A DNA stretch of 64,000 nt from contig NZ_JAKKOD010000001.1 of assembly GCF_026226775.1 (NCBI RefSeq), positions 1-64,000 of the forward strand. The letters run 5' to 3'. Under the pieces are notes generated by a model. That model saw only the letters and a list, made by a program, of their open reading frames with translations, was not told the DNA's origin and made no database searches. Below are positions 1-6,665 of this stretch, in pieces. Position 1 is the stretch's first letter, and each line of letters begins with the position of its first letter. The stretch is from Avibacterium sp. 21-586. Lineage in GTDB: Bacteria; Pseudomonadota; Gammaproteobacteria; Enterobacterales; Pasteurellaceae. The position numbers and the translations under genes are program-made.

Positions 1-62
1 TATGCGTGCCGCTCTTTTTGATGCAAAATAGTCGAAAATTTGACCGCACTTTAGGTAATAAA

Positions 63-605
63 ATGAACAAACAATTAGAACTGATTAAATCATCGATCAA
101 ATCCATTCCAAATTATCCGAAAGAAGGCATTATCTTTCGCGATATTACAAGCCTTGTCGAAACCCCTGCGGCGTTCAAGGCGACCATTGATTTAATCGTG
201 GCACAATACAAAGACAAAGGCATCACTAAAGTGATTGGTACAGAAAGCCGTGGCTTTATTTTTGGCGCGCCAGTGGCATTAGCATTAGATATACCTTTTG
301 TATTAGTGCGTAAACCGGGGAAATTGCCGCGTGAAACTATCGCGCAATCCTATCAGTTAGAATATGGGCAAGACACCTTAGAAATTCACACAGACTCCAT
401 TCAATCAGGTGATAACGTATTGGTTATTGATGATTTATTAGCCACGGGCGGCACAGTAGAAGCCACCGTGAAGTTGGTTGAACGTCTTGGTGGTGAAGTG
501 AAAAATGCGGCGTTCGTGATTAATTTGCCAGAATTGGGCGGCGAACAACGCTTACGTAATTTAGCGGTAACCCCGTTCTCATTAGTGAATTTTGAAGGCC
601 ACTAA
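63..605 (+). CDS. apt: adenine phosphoribosyltransferase
   Basis: Apt makes AMP from adenine and PRPP in cytoplasmic purine salvage. The 180-residue product matches the usual length (about 180). The type I PRTase PRPP-binding loop [13 protein letters not shown] lies at residues 119-131, with the ESRGF segment at about 61-65. The open frame extends upstream to position 6, but I chose the ATG at 63 because the protein then begins [12 protein letters not shown], like known Apt N-termini, and the upstream part carries an uptake signal (43-51) rather than conserved coding sequence. It lies 20 bp before dnaX on the same strand, an apt-dnaX pairing also known in enteric bacteria. Family assignment is secure; the exact start is inferred. 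Confidence 0.95.
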   Translation: MNKQLELIKSSIKSIPNYPKEGIIFRDITSLVETPAAFKATIDLIVAQYKDKGITKVIGTESRGFIFGAPVALALDIPFVLVRKPGKLPRETIAQSYQLEYGQDTLEIHTDSIQSGDNVLVIDDLLATGGTVEATVKLVERLGGEVKNAAFVINLPELGGEQRLRNLAVTPFSLVNFEGH

Positions 606-625
606 TTATCCTAAGCGAGCAAGGA

Positions 626-2767
626 ATGAGTTATCAAGTTTTAGCAAGAAAATGGCGGCCGCAAAAGTTCTCCAATGTGGTAGGGCAAAAACCTGTTCTT
701 ACCGCACTTGCTAACGGATTAAATGAAAATCGCTTACACCACGCCTATCTTTTTTCCGGTACGCGTGGTGTGGGGAAAACCTCCATTGCTCGTTTATTCG
801 CGAAAGGGTTAAACTGTGTTGAAGGCGTAACTGCCAACCCTTGTGGTGTTTGCGAACATTGTAAAGCCATTGAAGAAGGGCGCTTTATCGATCTTATTGA
901 AATTGATGCTGCTTCACGCACCAAGGTGGAAGACACCCGTGAATTGCTCGACAATGTGCAATACAAACCTGTGCAAGGGCGTTATAAAATCTATTTGATT
1001 GACGAAGTGCATATGCTTTCTCGTCATTCTTTCAATGCCTTGCTGAAAACCCTTGAAGAACCGCCTGAATATGTAAAATTCCTGCTGGCAACCACTGATC
1101 CGCAGAAATTGCCGATCACTATTTTGTCTCGCTGTATTCAATTTCATCTTAAAGCGCTCAATCAGCAACAAATCGCTGATCATTTGTCCTTTATTTTGCA
1201 GCAAGAAAAGATCCCCTTCGAACCATTAGCCATTGAAAAATTAGCCAAAGCGGCACAAGGTAGTATCCGCGATAGCCTAAGTTTAACCGATCAAGCCATT
1301 GCAATGAGCAACGGCAATATAACCCTTGATGCGGTAAATACAATGCTCGGCTTGCTTGATGACAGTCAGTCCATTGATATTTTGTACGCGTTACAGCAGG
1401 GCAACGGCGAAGCCTTAATGAAAGCCATTCAAGCGGTGGCGGAAAAAGGCAGTGATTGGAATGAATTACTAAAAGCGGTGGCTGAAAATCTGCATAAAAT
1501 TGCGATGTGCCAATTATTACCACAAGCGCAAATGAGTGATGAAAGCCACATCGGCTTTTTGGCAAAACATCTTCCACCAGAAGATGTGCAGTTTTTTTAT
1601 CAGATTATTTTAAACGGACAAAAAGAGCTTGCCTTCGCACCGAATCAGCGAATGGGCGTGGAAATGATTTTATTGCGCGCCTTAGCTTTCCACCCTAAAT
1701 TAATTCAAGCGGCTCCGACTATGCAGCCTGTGGAACAAGCGAATGAGCGCAATCATACTGCGCAAAGTGCGGGGCAAAATCCGGCAAAATTGGTGGAAAT
1801 GCCTGTTGTATCACAACAGATCAAAGCAAATTCACTGCCAGAAACTAAAACAATGCCCTCTGCTAGACAGCCAGTTCGTTCCACACAAAGTCATTCATCT
1901 TCGCCAGTAAGCGATTCTACTTTCGATATGCTTGATGCGCTAGATCAGCTTTCTAAGCCTACAACGAGCGAAAAAAAAAACACTAACGCCAATAACGCGA
2001 AGTTAGCTTCAGAGCCGACGCTTTCCCATTCGCAAGAGATCAGCTTGCCTGTGGTAGAGCACAAATTTACTCAGCAAAAAAATACGGCACGAGCTACTCA
2101 TAAGGCTGTTTCTCAATCCGCTATTTCTCAACCCACGCCTCAATTAGCAACAGACATTTCCCCAACGACTGCACCAGTGGCTGAAAGTGCGGAGCTAAAT
2201 CAGCCAGATTTTTCTGCCGATGTTGATCAGGAAGATGAGCTCAATTTGCCAGAAAATTACCGTTGGAGTTGGAGCAATCCCGTCATGGCGGAAGAGCAGG
2301 ATACCGCTAGTCCATCAGAAATCCGCAAAGCTATTTTGGAAAACAGCACACCAGAATTAAAAGCAAAAGTACTAGCAATGGCAAAAGCACAGGATAAATG
2401 GACGGAAATTATTGAACAAACAGGTGTTTCAGGGTTAGCTAAACAAATGGCGATGAATAGCTTTATTATGCATCAAGATGAAAATAAAATGGTTTTAGCT
2501 TTACGTTCGCCTCATCAATATCTCAATGAAGAAACTACGCGAAGCGAATTGCAAGAGGCGCTAAGTCATTTTTATCAAAAAAAGATTGACATTATTATTG
2601 AAACGAGCGATGACCTAAATCGGCTCACGTCAATGGAGCATCGGAAACAAATTTATCTCAAACTAAAAGCAGAAGCACAGGACGCTCTACAACAAGATCC
2701 TAAATTACAACGTCTATGTGAGGAATTTAATGGTGTGTTAGAGATAGAAAGCATTAGACCAGTATAA
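626..2767 (+). CDS. dnaX: DNA polymerase III subunits tau and gamma
   Basis: This clamp-loader ATPase organises the replisome. The 713-residue tau frame has a Walker A motif GTRGVGKT at about 45-52, a four-cysteine zinc site (Cys64, 73, 76, 79, the spacing of E. coli DnaX), a Walker B/DEVH segment near 125, a low-complexity linker from about 370 to 550, and the C-terminal region that in the family binds DnaB and alpha. In the linker a run of ten A (1971-1980) is read GAA AAA AAA AAC. A -1 shift there gives Lys-His and then a TAA at 1984-1986, so a gamma form of about 453 residues is predicted (431 in E. coli). The start at 626 has an AAGGA abutting the ATG, an unusually close spacing. It follows apt by 20 bp. 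Confidence 0.97.
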   Translation: MSYQVLARKWRPQKFSNVVGQKPVLTALANGLNENRLHHAYLFSGTRGVGKTSIARLFAKGLNCVEGVTANPCGVCEHCKAIEEGRFIDLIEIDAASRTKVEDTRELLDNVQYKPVQGRYKIYLIDEVHMLSRHSFNALLKTLEEPPEYVKFLLATTDPQKLPITILSRCIQFHLKALNQQQIADHLSFILQQEKIPFEPLAIEKLAKAAQGSIRDSLSLTDQAIAMSNGNITLDAVNTMLGLLDDSQSIDILYALQQGNGEALMKAIQAVAEKGSDWNELLKAVAENLHKIAMCQLLPQAQMSDESHIGFLAKHLPPEDVQFFYQIILNGQKELAFAPNQRMGVEMILLRALAFHPKLIQAAPTMQPVEQANERNHTAQSAGQNPAKLVEMPVVSQQIKANSLPETKTMPSARQPVRSTQSHSSSPVSDSTFDMLDALDQLSKPTTSEKKNTNANNAKLASEPTLSHSQEISLPVVEHKFTQQKNTARATHKAVSQSAISQPTPQLATDISPTTAPVAESAELNQPDFSADVDQEDELNLPENYRWSWSNPVMAEEQDTASPSEIRKAILENSTPELKAKVLAMAKAQDKWTEIIEQTGVSGLAKQMAMNSFIMHQDENKMVLALRSPHQYLNEETTRSELQEALSHFYQKKIDIIIETSDDLNRLTSMEHRKQIYLKLKAEAQDALQQDPKLQRLCEEFNGVLEIESIRPV
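1971..1986 (+). promoter_or_regulatory. dnaX frameshift/slippage site for the gamma subunit
   Basis: Ten consecutive A bases are followed by CACTAA. In the -1 frame the codons after the run are CAC and TAA, which ends the protein at once. A small hairpin (GAAG-TTAG-CTTC) lies about 15 bases further on. E. coli dnaX uses A AAA AAG for -1 ribosomal frameshifting and Thermus uses an A9 run for transcriptional slippage. Here the uninterrupted A10 would allow either; which one operates cannot be told from sequence. Confidence 0.75.
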
Positions 2768-2946
2768 ATTGCGCTAATATTTGGGGATGTATTAGATTAG
2801 CAGTTATGTTAGTCTATAAAAGTGAAGATAATTCATTGTAAAATCAAGAATTTTATACAGAGAAAACTGCTAGAATTTTTTTGCGTGACGTGACAGCTCG
2901 TTCTGTAGCAAATTTGCAGGGTACTAAATTAGGGTTAATCTAATAC
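2768..2946. other. dnaX-IS remnant gap
   Basis: No gene of its own is recognisable. The stretch is AT-rich, follows the dnaX stop, and runs up to the left end of the decayed insertion element. A short open stretch of about 34 codons ending at a TAA near 2941 has no start signal that I trust and no family that I recognise. Confidence 0.5.
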
Positions 2947-3597
2947 TGTAGTGGTACACTAATTTTACAATCCTAGATAGGTGGTAAACTATCATAAAAA
3001 GAGGACACTAAAAGGAAAAGAGTATTTAACCTTGCTTACAAAGTAGCCCAGTAAAATTAATCAGTGAGCAAGATTCTTCTGCTGCCTAAGCTTGTTTGGA
3101 ATTAGGTATAGACAAAACGGTATTGCGTCATTGGATAAAACAAACCCAAGCAGAAAAATAAGGCTATCTATTACCTAGGTCTAAGCCCTGTTACCAGAGC
3201 AACGACGGATACGAGAGCTTGAACAACGAATTAAAATACTTGAAGAGGATAAAGAAATTCTAAAAGGCTACTGCAATTTTTATGTCACTCGAGCACAAGG
3301 CTACCAAGCGGTAAAGACATTAAAATCGTATGGAATAAAACGTGTTTGTACTCGATTTGCTCTTTCTGAACGAGCTTATTATACCCAGAGAAAGCGACAA
3401 GTTAAGCCCAATAAACATTTAGGCTTGGTGGTAGAGATAAAGAGCACTTATTCTTCATTAGATGAAGCTGAGGAATATATTAAACGTTATGTGTTTTACT
3501 ATAACAGGGTGAGATCACCGCATAGCAATAATCAAGGATTACCGCCAATTTTAGCGGAAAAACCCATCAAGAATCACTAATTTAGTGGAACAATACA
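2947..3597 (+). mobile_element. decayed, internally deleted IS150-group (IS3 family) element
   Basis: The left end (TGTAGTGGTACACTAATTTT from 2947) is identical to that of the intact element at 4714. The right end (TTTAGTGGAACAATACAA, to about 3597) is a mutated form of the intact right end. The element is about 650 bp against 1223 bp for the intact one. Sequence matching the intact copy runs into the start of orfB and then jumps, at about 3446, from the region matching 5210 to that matching 5790, removing the whole DDE core. It is a non-autonomous relic in the same orientation as the intact copy. Confidence 0.9.
3013..3584 (+). pseudogene. remnant of IS3-family transposase orfA/orfB
   Basis: Compared with the intact element, the orfA start codon ATG has become AGG (3013-3015), and frameshifts and stop codons interrupt orfA. 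The orfB part keeps only the N-terminal segment and the last 45 or so codons. The retained C-terminal part (RYVFYYNRVR-like) also carries a small insertion near 3515. It cannot make transposase. Confidence 0.88.
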
Positions 3598-3612
3598 ATA
3601 AATTTATCTCTA

Positions 3613-3663
3613 ATTGTTCCCTCGTTTTCGCCCAAAAGCAGGCGAGGGAACAATGAGGGAACA
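3613..3663. repeat. ATTGTTCCCTCG inverted repeat with an extra direct copy
   Basis: ATTGTTCCCTCG at 3613-3624 is perfectly inverted as CGAGGGAACAAT at 3643-3654, and a further GAGGGAACAAT follows at about 3655-3665. The loop itself holds a CGCC/GGCG pair. It lies between the decayed IS and the 3' end of ssrA. It could be a weak terminator for ssrA, which is read leftwards, or a leftover of an insertion. No strong U-run supports the terminator reading. Confidence 0.5.
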
Positions 3664-3763
3664 ATCATTAAAAACTAAGGTGAACAACAAAAAAAGTTAA
3701 ATGATTGATTTTATTGAATTGTCAAAACAGAAAAAACACAGAAAACACTAAAAAACAAAGAAT

Positions 3764-4130
3764 TGGTGGAGCTGGGGGGAGTTGAACCCCCGTCCGAAAT
3801 TACTCTACCTTCAGCACTACACGTTTAGTCTAGTCTTTAATTTCACTTAACCACTGCGGACAGACACGCGATAGCTAAGCTAGCTTGGTTTAATTTAACG
3901 TTTCGATCCTCAAGCGGGGGCGTCCACGCGATCTCGTTTGGGTTTGACTCCTCTTTATCCCCGTCTTACGAGCGAAAGCTGGGGAGAGAAGGCTATGAGC
4001 AGGTTATTAAGCTGCTAAAGCGTATTGTTCGTCGTTTGCGACTATTTTTTTGCGGTTTATTTACGAGGCCAACCGCACCTCGACGTGCACCTTGGGCTTC
4101 GCTAATCCCGTCGAATCCAGAATCAGCCCC
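3764..4130 (-). ncRNA. ssrA: transfer-messenger RNA (tmRNA)
   Basis: tmRNA rescues stalled ribosomes with SmpB and tags the unfinished protein for proteolysis. On the minus strand the molecule starts GGGGCTGATTCTGGATTCGA at 4130 and ends in the tRNA-like acceptor with an encoded CCA at 3764, 367 nt in all. The resume codon GCA follows ATAGTC, as in E. coli, and the tag frame (4039 down to 4007) reads ANDEQYALAA then TAA, the tag of H. influenzae. It is flanked by two insertion-element copies. smpB is not in the window. Confidence 0.97.
4007..4039 (-). other. tmRNA proteolysis-tag reading frame
   Basis: Ten sense codons, GCA AAC GAC GAA CAA TAC GCT TTA GCA GCT, then TAA. The encoded tag ANDEQYALAA ends in the Leu-Ala-Ala degron recognised by ClpXP. 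Confidence 0.93.
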
Positions 4131-4141
4131 AAAACTTGGTT

Positions 4142-4170
4142 ATTCTAGCAAGAAGTGCGGTAAAATTCAA
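4142..4170 (-). promoter_or_regulatory. ssrA promoter
   Basis: On the minus strand TTGAAT (-35, 4170-4165) and TAGAAT (-10, 4147-4142) are separated by exactly 17 bp, and the -10 lies 11 bp upstream of the mature 5' end, leaving room for a short 5' leader. The spacer contains a complete uptake signal, ACCGCACTT. This is a sigma-70-type prediction by pattern only. Confidence 0.7.
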
Positions 4171-4356
4171 AATAGTTTTATGGTGATGTGTGTTTATTTA
4201 TTTGGATTTTAAATGATTTAGGCTAGAAATTATTAAAAAAGTCAAAATTGTCTACTTTCTATCTTTCATCTCAAATTATCATTGTCTGCAGACATAATCC
4301 TACGATGAGCAATAAAGTGAAAAGCAATACGTTTTTGCAGTTTATTATCAGAGCAA
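4171..4356. other. gap upstream of ssrA
   Basis: AT-rich, without a recognisable gene. A minus-strand open stretch of about 28 codons ending at 4266 is too short and unanchored to call. It separates the ssrA promoter from the terminator hairpin at 4357. Confidence 0.5.
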
Positions 4357-4390
4357 AAAAATTTAGGCATTAAAGAATGCCTAAATTTTT
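4357..4390 (-). terminator. strong hairpin after the Slam-like remnant
   Basis: A perfect 15-bp stem: AAAAATTTAGGCATT (4357-4371), loop AAAG, AATGCCTAAATTTTT (4376-4390). On the minus strand it lies ten bases beyond the remnant's stop codon (4400-4402) and ends in a T-run, the expected position for that gene's Rho-independent terminator. It is symmetrical enough to work both ways. Confidence 0.85.
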
Positions 4391-4399
4391 GTATCAATA

Positions 4400-4712
4400 T
4401 CAAAAGCTCTTATCAAACAACAAATTGATATTTTTACTTTGGTAGGCATACATTGAAGGAATATTACTTACTTGTTTCTTCCAACTAAATTGTAATTTAG
4501 GGGTAATGCCCCATAAATGCCAATCTCGTTTCCATAGCATTAATTGGGTTTAGTAAATTTTGTCAGAGCGTATTTTCCCTAAGGGCAATATGCCACCTAA
4601 TTTGGCTTCCGCTTTGTATTGGCGTTGCACAAAAGAAAAAGATAAGCGTGAGGAAATACCTTTTCCCCATTCTTGCCCCTAGCCATTTAGGGCGACCACC
4701 TGCCTGAAAGTT
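4400..4712 (-). pseudogene. 3' remnant of a Slam-like (DUF560) outer-membrane protein gene
   Basis: The minus strand read from the IS boundary gives about 100 codons with two internal stops (TAG, then TAA). The segments GKGISSRLSFSFVQRQYKAE, LGGILPLGKIRSDKIY and LWKRDWHLWGITPKLQFSWK are recognisable, ending in ...INLLFDKSF. A final Phe, alternating beta-strand pattern and the WHLWGITPKL-type stretch resemble the C-terminal barrel of surface lipoprotein assembly modifiers (Slam). That family moves lipoproteins such as transferrin-binding proteins to the cell surface. The 5' part is missing: the intact IS begins at 4714 and no continuation is visible beyond its right end. The family call rests on my memory of Slam C-termini, so it is moderate. 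Confidence 0.6.
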
Positions 4713-4779
4713 TTGTAGTGGTACACTAATTTTACAATCCTAGATAGGTGGTAAACTATCACAAAAAGAGGACACTAAA

Positions 4780-5085
4780 ATGAGAAGAACATTTAGCCCA
4801 GATTACAAAGTGGCCGCAGTAAAATTAGTCACCGAGCAAGGTTACTCTATTGCCCAAGCCTGTTTAGAATTAGGCATAGGCGAAACAGCCCTGCGTCGTT
4901 GGATAAAACAAGTCCAAGCAGAAAAACAAGGCTATGTATTACCAGGAACTAAGCCACTTTCACCCGAGCAACAACGGATACGAGAGCTTGAGCGACGCAT
5001 TAAAATACTTGAAGAGGATAAAGAAATCCTAAAAAAGGCTACAGTGATTTTCATGTCACTCGAGCGCAACGCTATCAAGCGGTGA
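4780..5085 (+). CDS. IS3-family transposase OrfA (helix-turn-helix)
   Basis: A 101-residue product with an N-terminal helix-turn-helix (about residues 10-45, including the SIAQACLELGIGETALRRWI segment) and a leucine-zipper-like helix near 66-85 (IRELERRIKILEEDKEILKK). It binds the element's ends and supplies the N-terminal part of the OrfAB transposase. GAGGACACTAAA precedes the ATG. Near its end lies the A AAA AAG heptamer (5031-5037). Its stop overlaps the orfB GTG. Confidence 0.93.
   Translation: MRRTFSPDYKVAAVKLVTEQGYSIAQACLELGIGETALRRWIKQVQAEKQGYVLPGTKPLSPEQQRIRELERRIKILEEDKEILKKATVIFMSLERNAIKR
5031..5037 (+). promoter_or_regulatory. -1 frameshift heptamer making OrfAB transposase
   Basis: A AAA AAG, read CTA AAA AAG in orfA. 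A -1 shift continues GGC TAC AGT GAT TTT CAT GTC and enters the orfB frame without a stop, giving an OrfAB fusion of about 366 residues. IS150 uses the same heptamer. Confidence 0.85.
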
Positions 5086-5924
5086 AGACATTAAAATCAT
5101 ATGGAATAAAACGTGTTTGTGCTCTATTTTCTCTTTCAGAACGAGCTTATTATGCTCAGAGAAAGCAAAAAGCTAAGCCCAATAAGCATTTAGGCTTGGC
5201 GGTAGAGATAAAGGCGTTATTTGATGAAAGTCGGGGTTCAGCAGGAAAGCGGACTTTAAAGGTGAGATTAAAAAGTAAGGGGATTGAGGTAGGATTAGCC
5301 TTAATTCGAAAGCTGATGAAACAACAGGGATTGGTCAGTAAACAGCCACAAAAACGTTGGCGTCAAGGTACATTAGAGAAAGCGTCCACATTGTTTCATA
5401 ATGTGTTAAATCGGCAATTTAATCCAACCCCAGAGACAACGGTATTATGTGGTGATACAACTTATCTAAAGGTACAGGGGGAGTGGCATTATTTGGCAGT
5501 GGTAATGAATTTAGCGCACCGTCAAGTAGTAGGTTGGCGATTACAGAAACAGCATGATTCAATGTTAGTGGTTGGCTCCTTAAATCATGCAATGCTAACA
5601 ACGGAGAGAACGAGGAGGATGTTGTTTCACTCAGACCAAGGCAGTATTTATGGGAGTGAGTTGTTTATACAATGTGTGAAACAGCATGGTTTGATACAAA
5701 GTATGAGTCGCCGAGGAAATTGTTGGGATAATGCGCCGCTGGAACGTTGGTTTAGAAGTTTTAAATATGAATGGATGTTAAAGGGCGGTTATTCTTCCTT
5801 AGATGAAGCTAAGGAAGATATTAAACGTTATGTGTTTTACTATAACAGGGTGAGACCGCATAGCTATAATCAAGGATTACCGCCAATTTTAGCGAAAAAA
5901 ACCTATCAGGGACTGCTAATTTAG
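5082..5924 (+). CDS. IS3-family transposase OrfB (DDE integrase core)
   Basis: The catalytic part of the transposase, normally made as an OrfAB fusion. The DDE triad is complete: Asp125 (CGDTTY), Asp185 (FHSDQGSIY) and Glu221 (NAPLERWF), with the family's DD(35)E spacing. An HTH_21-type N-terminal segment and a C-terminal RYVFYYNRVRPH motif are present. The frame opens in a GTG at 5082 overlapping the orfA stop, but its sense frame is continuous with the frameshift product, so independent initiation need not occur. The copy looks functional. Confidence 0.93.
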   Translation: MKTLKSYGIKRVCALFSLSERAYYAQRKQKAKPNKHLGLAVEIKALFDESRGSAGKRTLKVRLKSKGIEVGLALIRKLMKQQGLVSKQPQKRWRQGTLEKASTLFHNVLNRQFNPTPETTVLCGDTTYLKVQGEWHYLAVVMNLAHRQVVGWRLQKQHDSMLVVGSLNHAMLTTERTRRMLFHSDQGSIYGSELFIQCVKQHGLIQSMSRRGNCWDNAPLERWFRSFKYEWMLKGGYSSLDEAKEDIKRYVFYYNRVRPHSYNQGLPPILAKKTYQGLLI

Positions 5925-6042
5925 TGGATCACTACAATCTTTTAGAGAAAAAATTTGATCTTTATTAAGATTTAAGCAAAAAAGAGAAGGAGGAAGAGGA
6001 AAATTTTGTAAAAAATGACCGCACTTTTTATAGGAACAAAAA

Positions 6043-6064
6043 AAAGCGGAAATAATTCCGCTTT
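6043..6064 (-). terminator. terminator of the cold-shock gene
   Basis: AAAGCGGAA (6043-6051), loop ATAA, TTCCGCTTT (6056-6064). On the minus strand the stem is followed by eight T, about 40 bp beyond the stop codon of the cold-shock gene. Confidence 0.85.
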
Positions 6065-6106
6065 CTTGATTGAATGGTAGATAAGATTAAATTTGCTCTT
6101 ATAACG

Positions 6107-6316
6107 CTAAATAACCGCGACATCTACTGCTGAAGGACCACGTTGCGATTCTTGTACATTGTACTCGACTTTGTCACCTTCATTTAAACTGCGGTAGTTA
6201 TTTCCAATAATTCCTGAAAAATGAACGAAAAGGTCTTTTCCGCCATTTGACGGAGTGATGAAGCCAAAACCTTTATCAGAGTTAAACCATTTTACTAAGC
6301 CATGTAATTTAGACAT
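6107..6316 (-). CDS. CspA-family cold-shock protein
   Basis: A 69-residue single-domain nucleic-acid-binding protein with RNP1 KGFGFI (about 15-20) and RNP2 LFVHF (about 29-33). Family members melt RNA secondary structure and act as antiterminators or RNA chaperones. The start MSKLHGLVKWFNSDKGFGFI is closer to E. coli CspA/CspC/CspE than to CspD, so I leave the symbol open. The residues after RNP2 (GIIGNNYRSLNEGD) are somewhat divergent. AAGGAAGACA precedes the ATG. The upstream gap of about 350 bp could hold a long regulated leader like that of cspA, but I cannot show one. Confidence 0.93.
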   Translation of the reverse strand: MSKLHGLVKWFNSDKGFGFITPSNGGKDLFVHFSGIIGNNYRSLNEGDKVEYNVQESQRGPSAVDVAVI

Positions 6317-6570
6317 ATTGTCTTCCTTATTTTTAAATTTTAAATTTGTATGCTTGAATCAAGCGCTAATGCTAATAACGAGAACTTAAATTGAGATGGG
6401 TATTAAGAAAAACTTCAAGGAACAAATTTAGAACTTGTAATGAGGAATAACTGTAATAACTAACTTCTATTAAACTGCTGTCTAGCTGATAAGCATTAGA
6501 ACACGGTTATTATATTAACGCAAGGTTTTATTTCATTTTTATCAAAATATTTTATTTCTAAATTATTGTG
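6317..6570. other. upstream region of the cold-shock gene
   Basis: AT-rich non-coding DNA. It should contain the cold-shock promoter and any 5' leader, since the gene reads leftwards from 6316. I see no assignable promoter. Confidence 0.4.
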
Positions 6571-6610
6571 TGCTCCACCTTTCCCAGAGGTTTAAAGGAG
6601 AAGTGGAGCA
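6571..6610 (-). terminator. two-part hairpin downstream of tldD
   Basis: TGCTCCAC (6571-6578) pairs with GTGGAGCA (6603-6610), and an inner CCTTT/AAAGG pair stacks inside. It lies 55 bp beyond the tldD stop on the minus strand. No T-run follows, so it may be a stabilising 3' hairpin rather than an intrinsic terminator. Confidence 0.45.
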
Positions 6611-6665
6611 ATATCATTTGGAAAATAGAACAGATATAAAAATTAAAAGAACACAATATGTATCC

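Larger units (their letters stand above)
4714..5936 (+). mobile_element. intact IS3-family element, IS150 group
   Basis: The element is 1223 bp. The left end TGTAGTGGTACACTAATTTT and the right end (complement TGTAGTGATCCACTAAATT) are imperfect terminal inverted repeats, ending in TG...CA. It carries two overlapping frames with an A6G frameshift site, as in IS150. I see no flanking target duplication: AAGTT on the left and ATCTT on the right do not match. This agrees with a later rearrangement or deletion next to it, such as loss of the 5' part of the Slam-like gene. Confidence 0.93.

Noticed and set aside
3764-4130. Prophage or island attachment at the ssrA 3' end
   Set aside because: No duplicated ssrA 3' sequence, integrase or phage gene was found in the window.
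4266-4355. Minus-strand stretch of about 28 codons (…HFIAHRRIMSADNDNLR) next to ssrA
   Set aside because: Too short, beyond the terminator of the Slam-like remnant, and no start or family recognised.
2947-5936. Composite transposon carrying ssrA
   Set aside because: The left copy is dead and internally deleted, there is no outer target duplication, and ssrA is a core gene, so adjacency by chance insertion and recombination is simpler.
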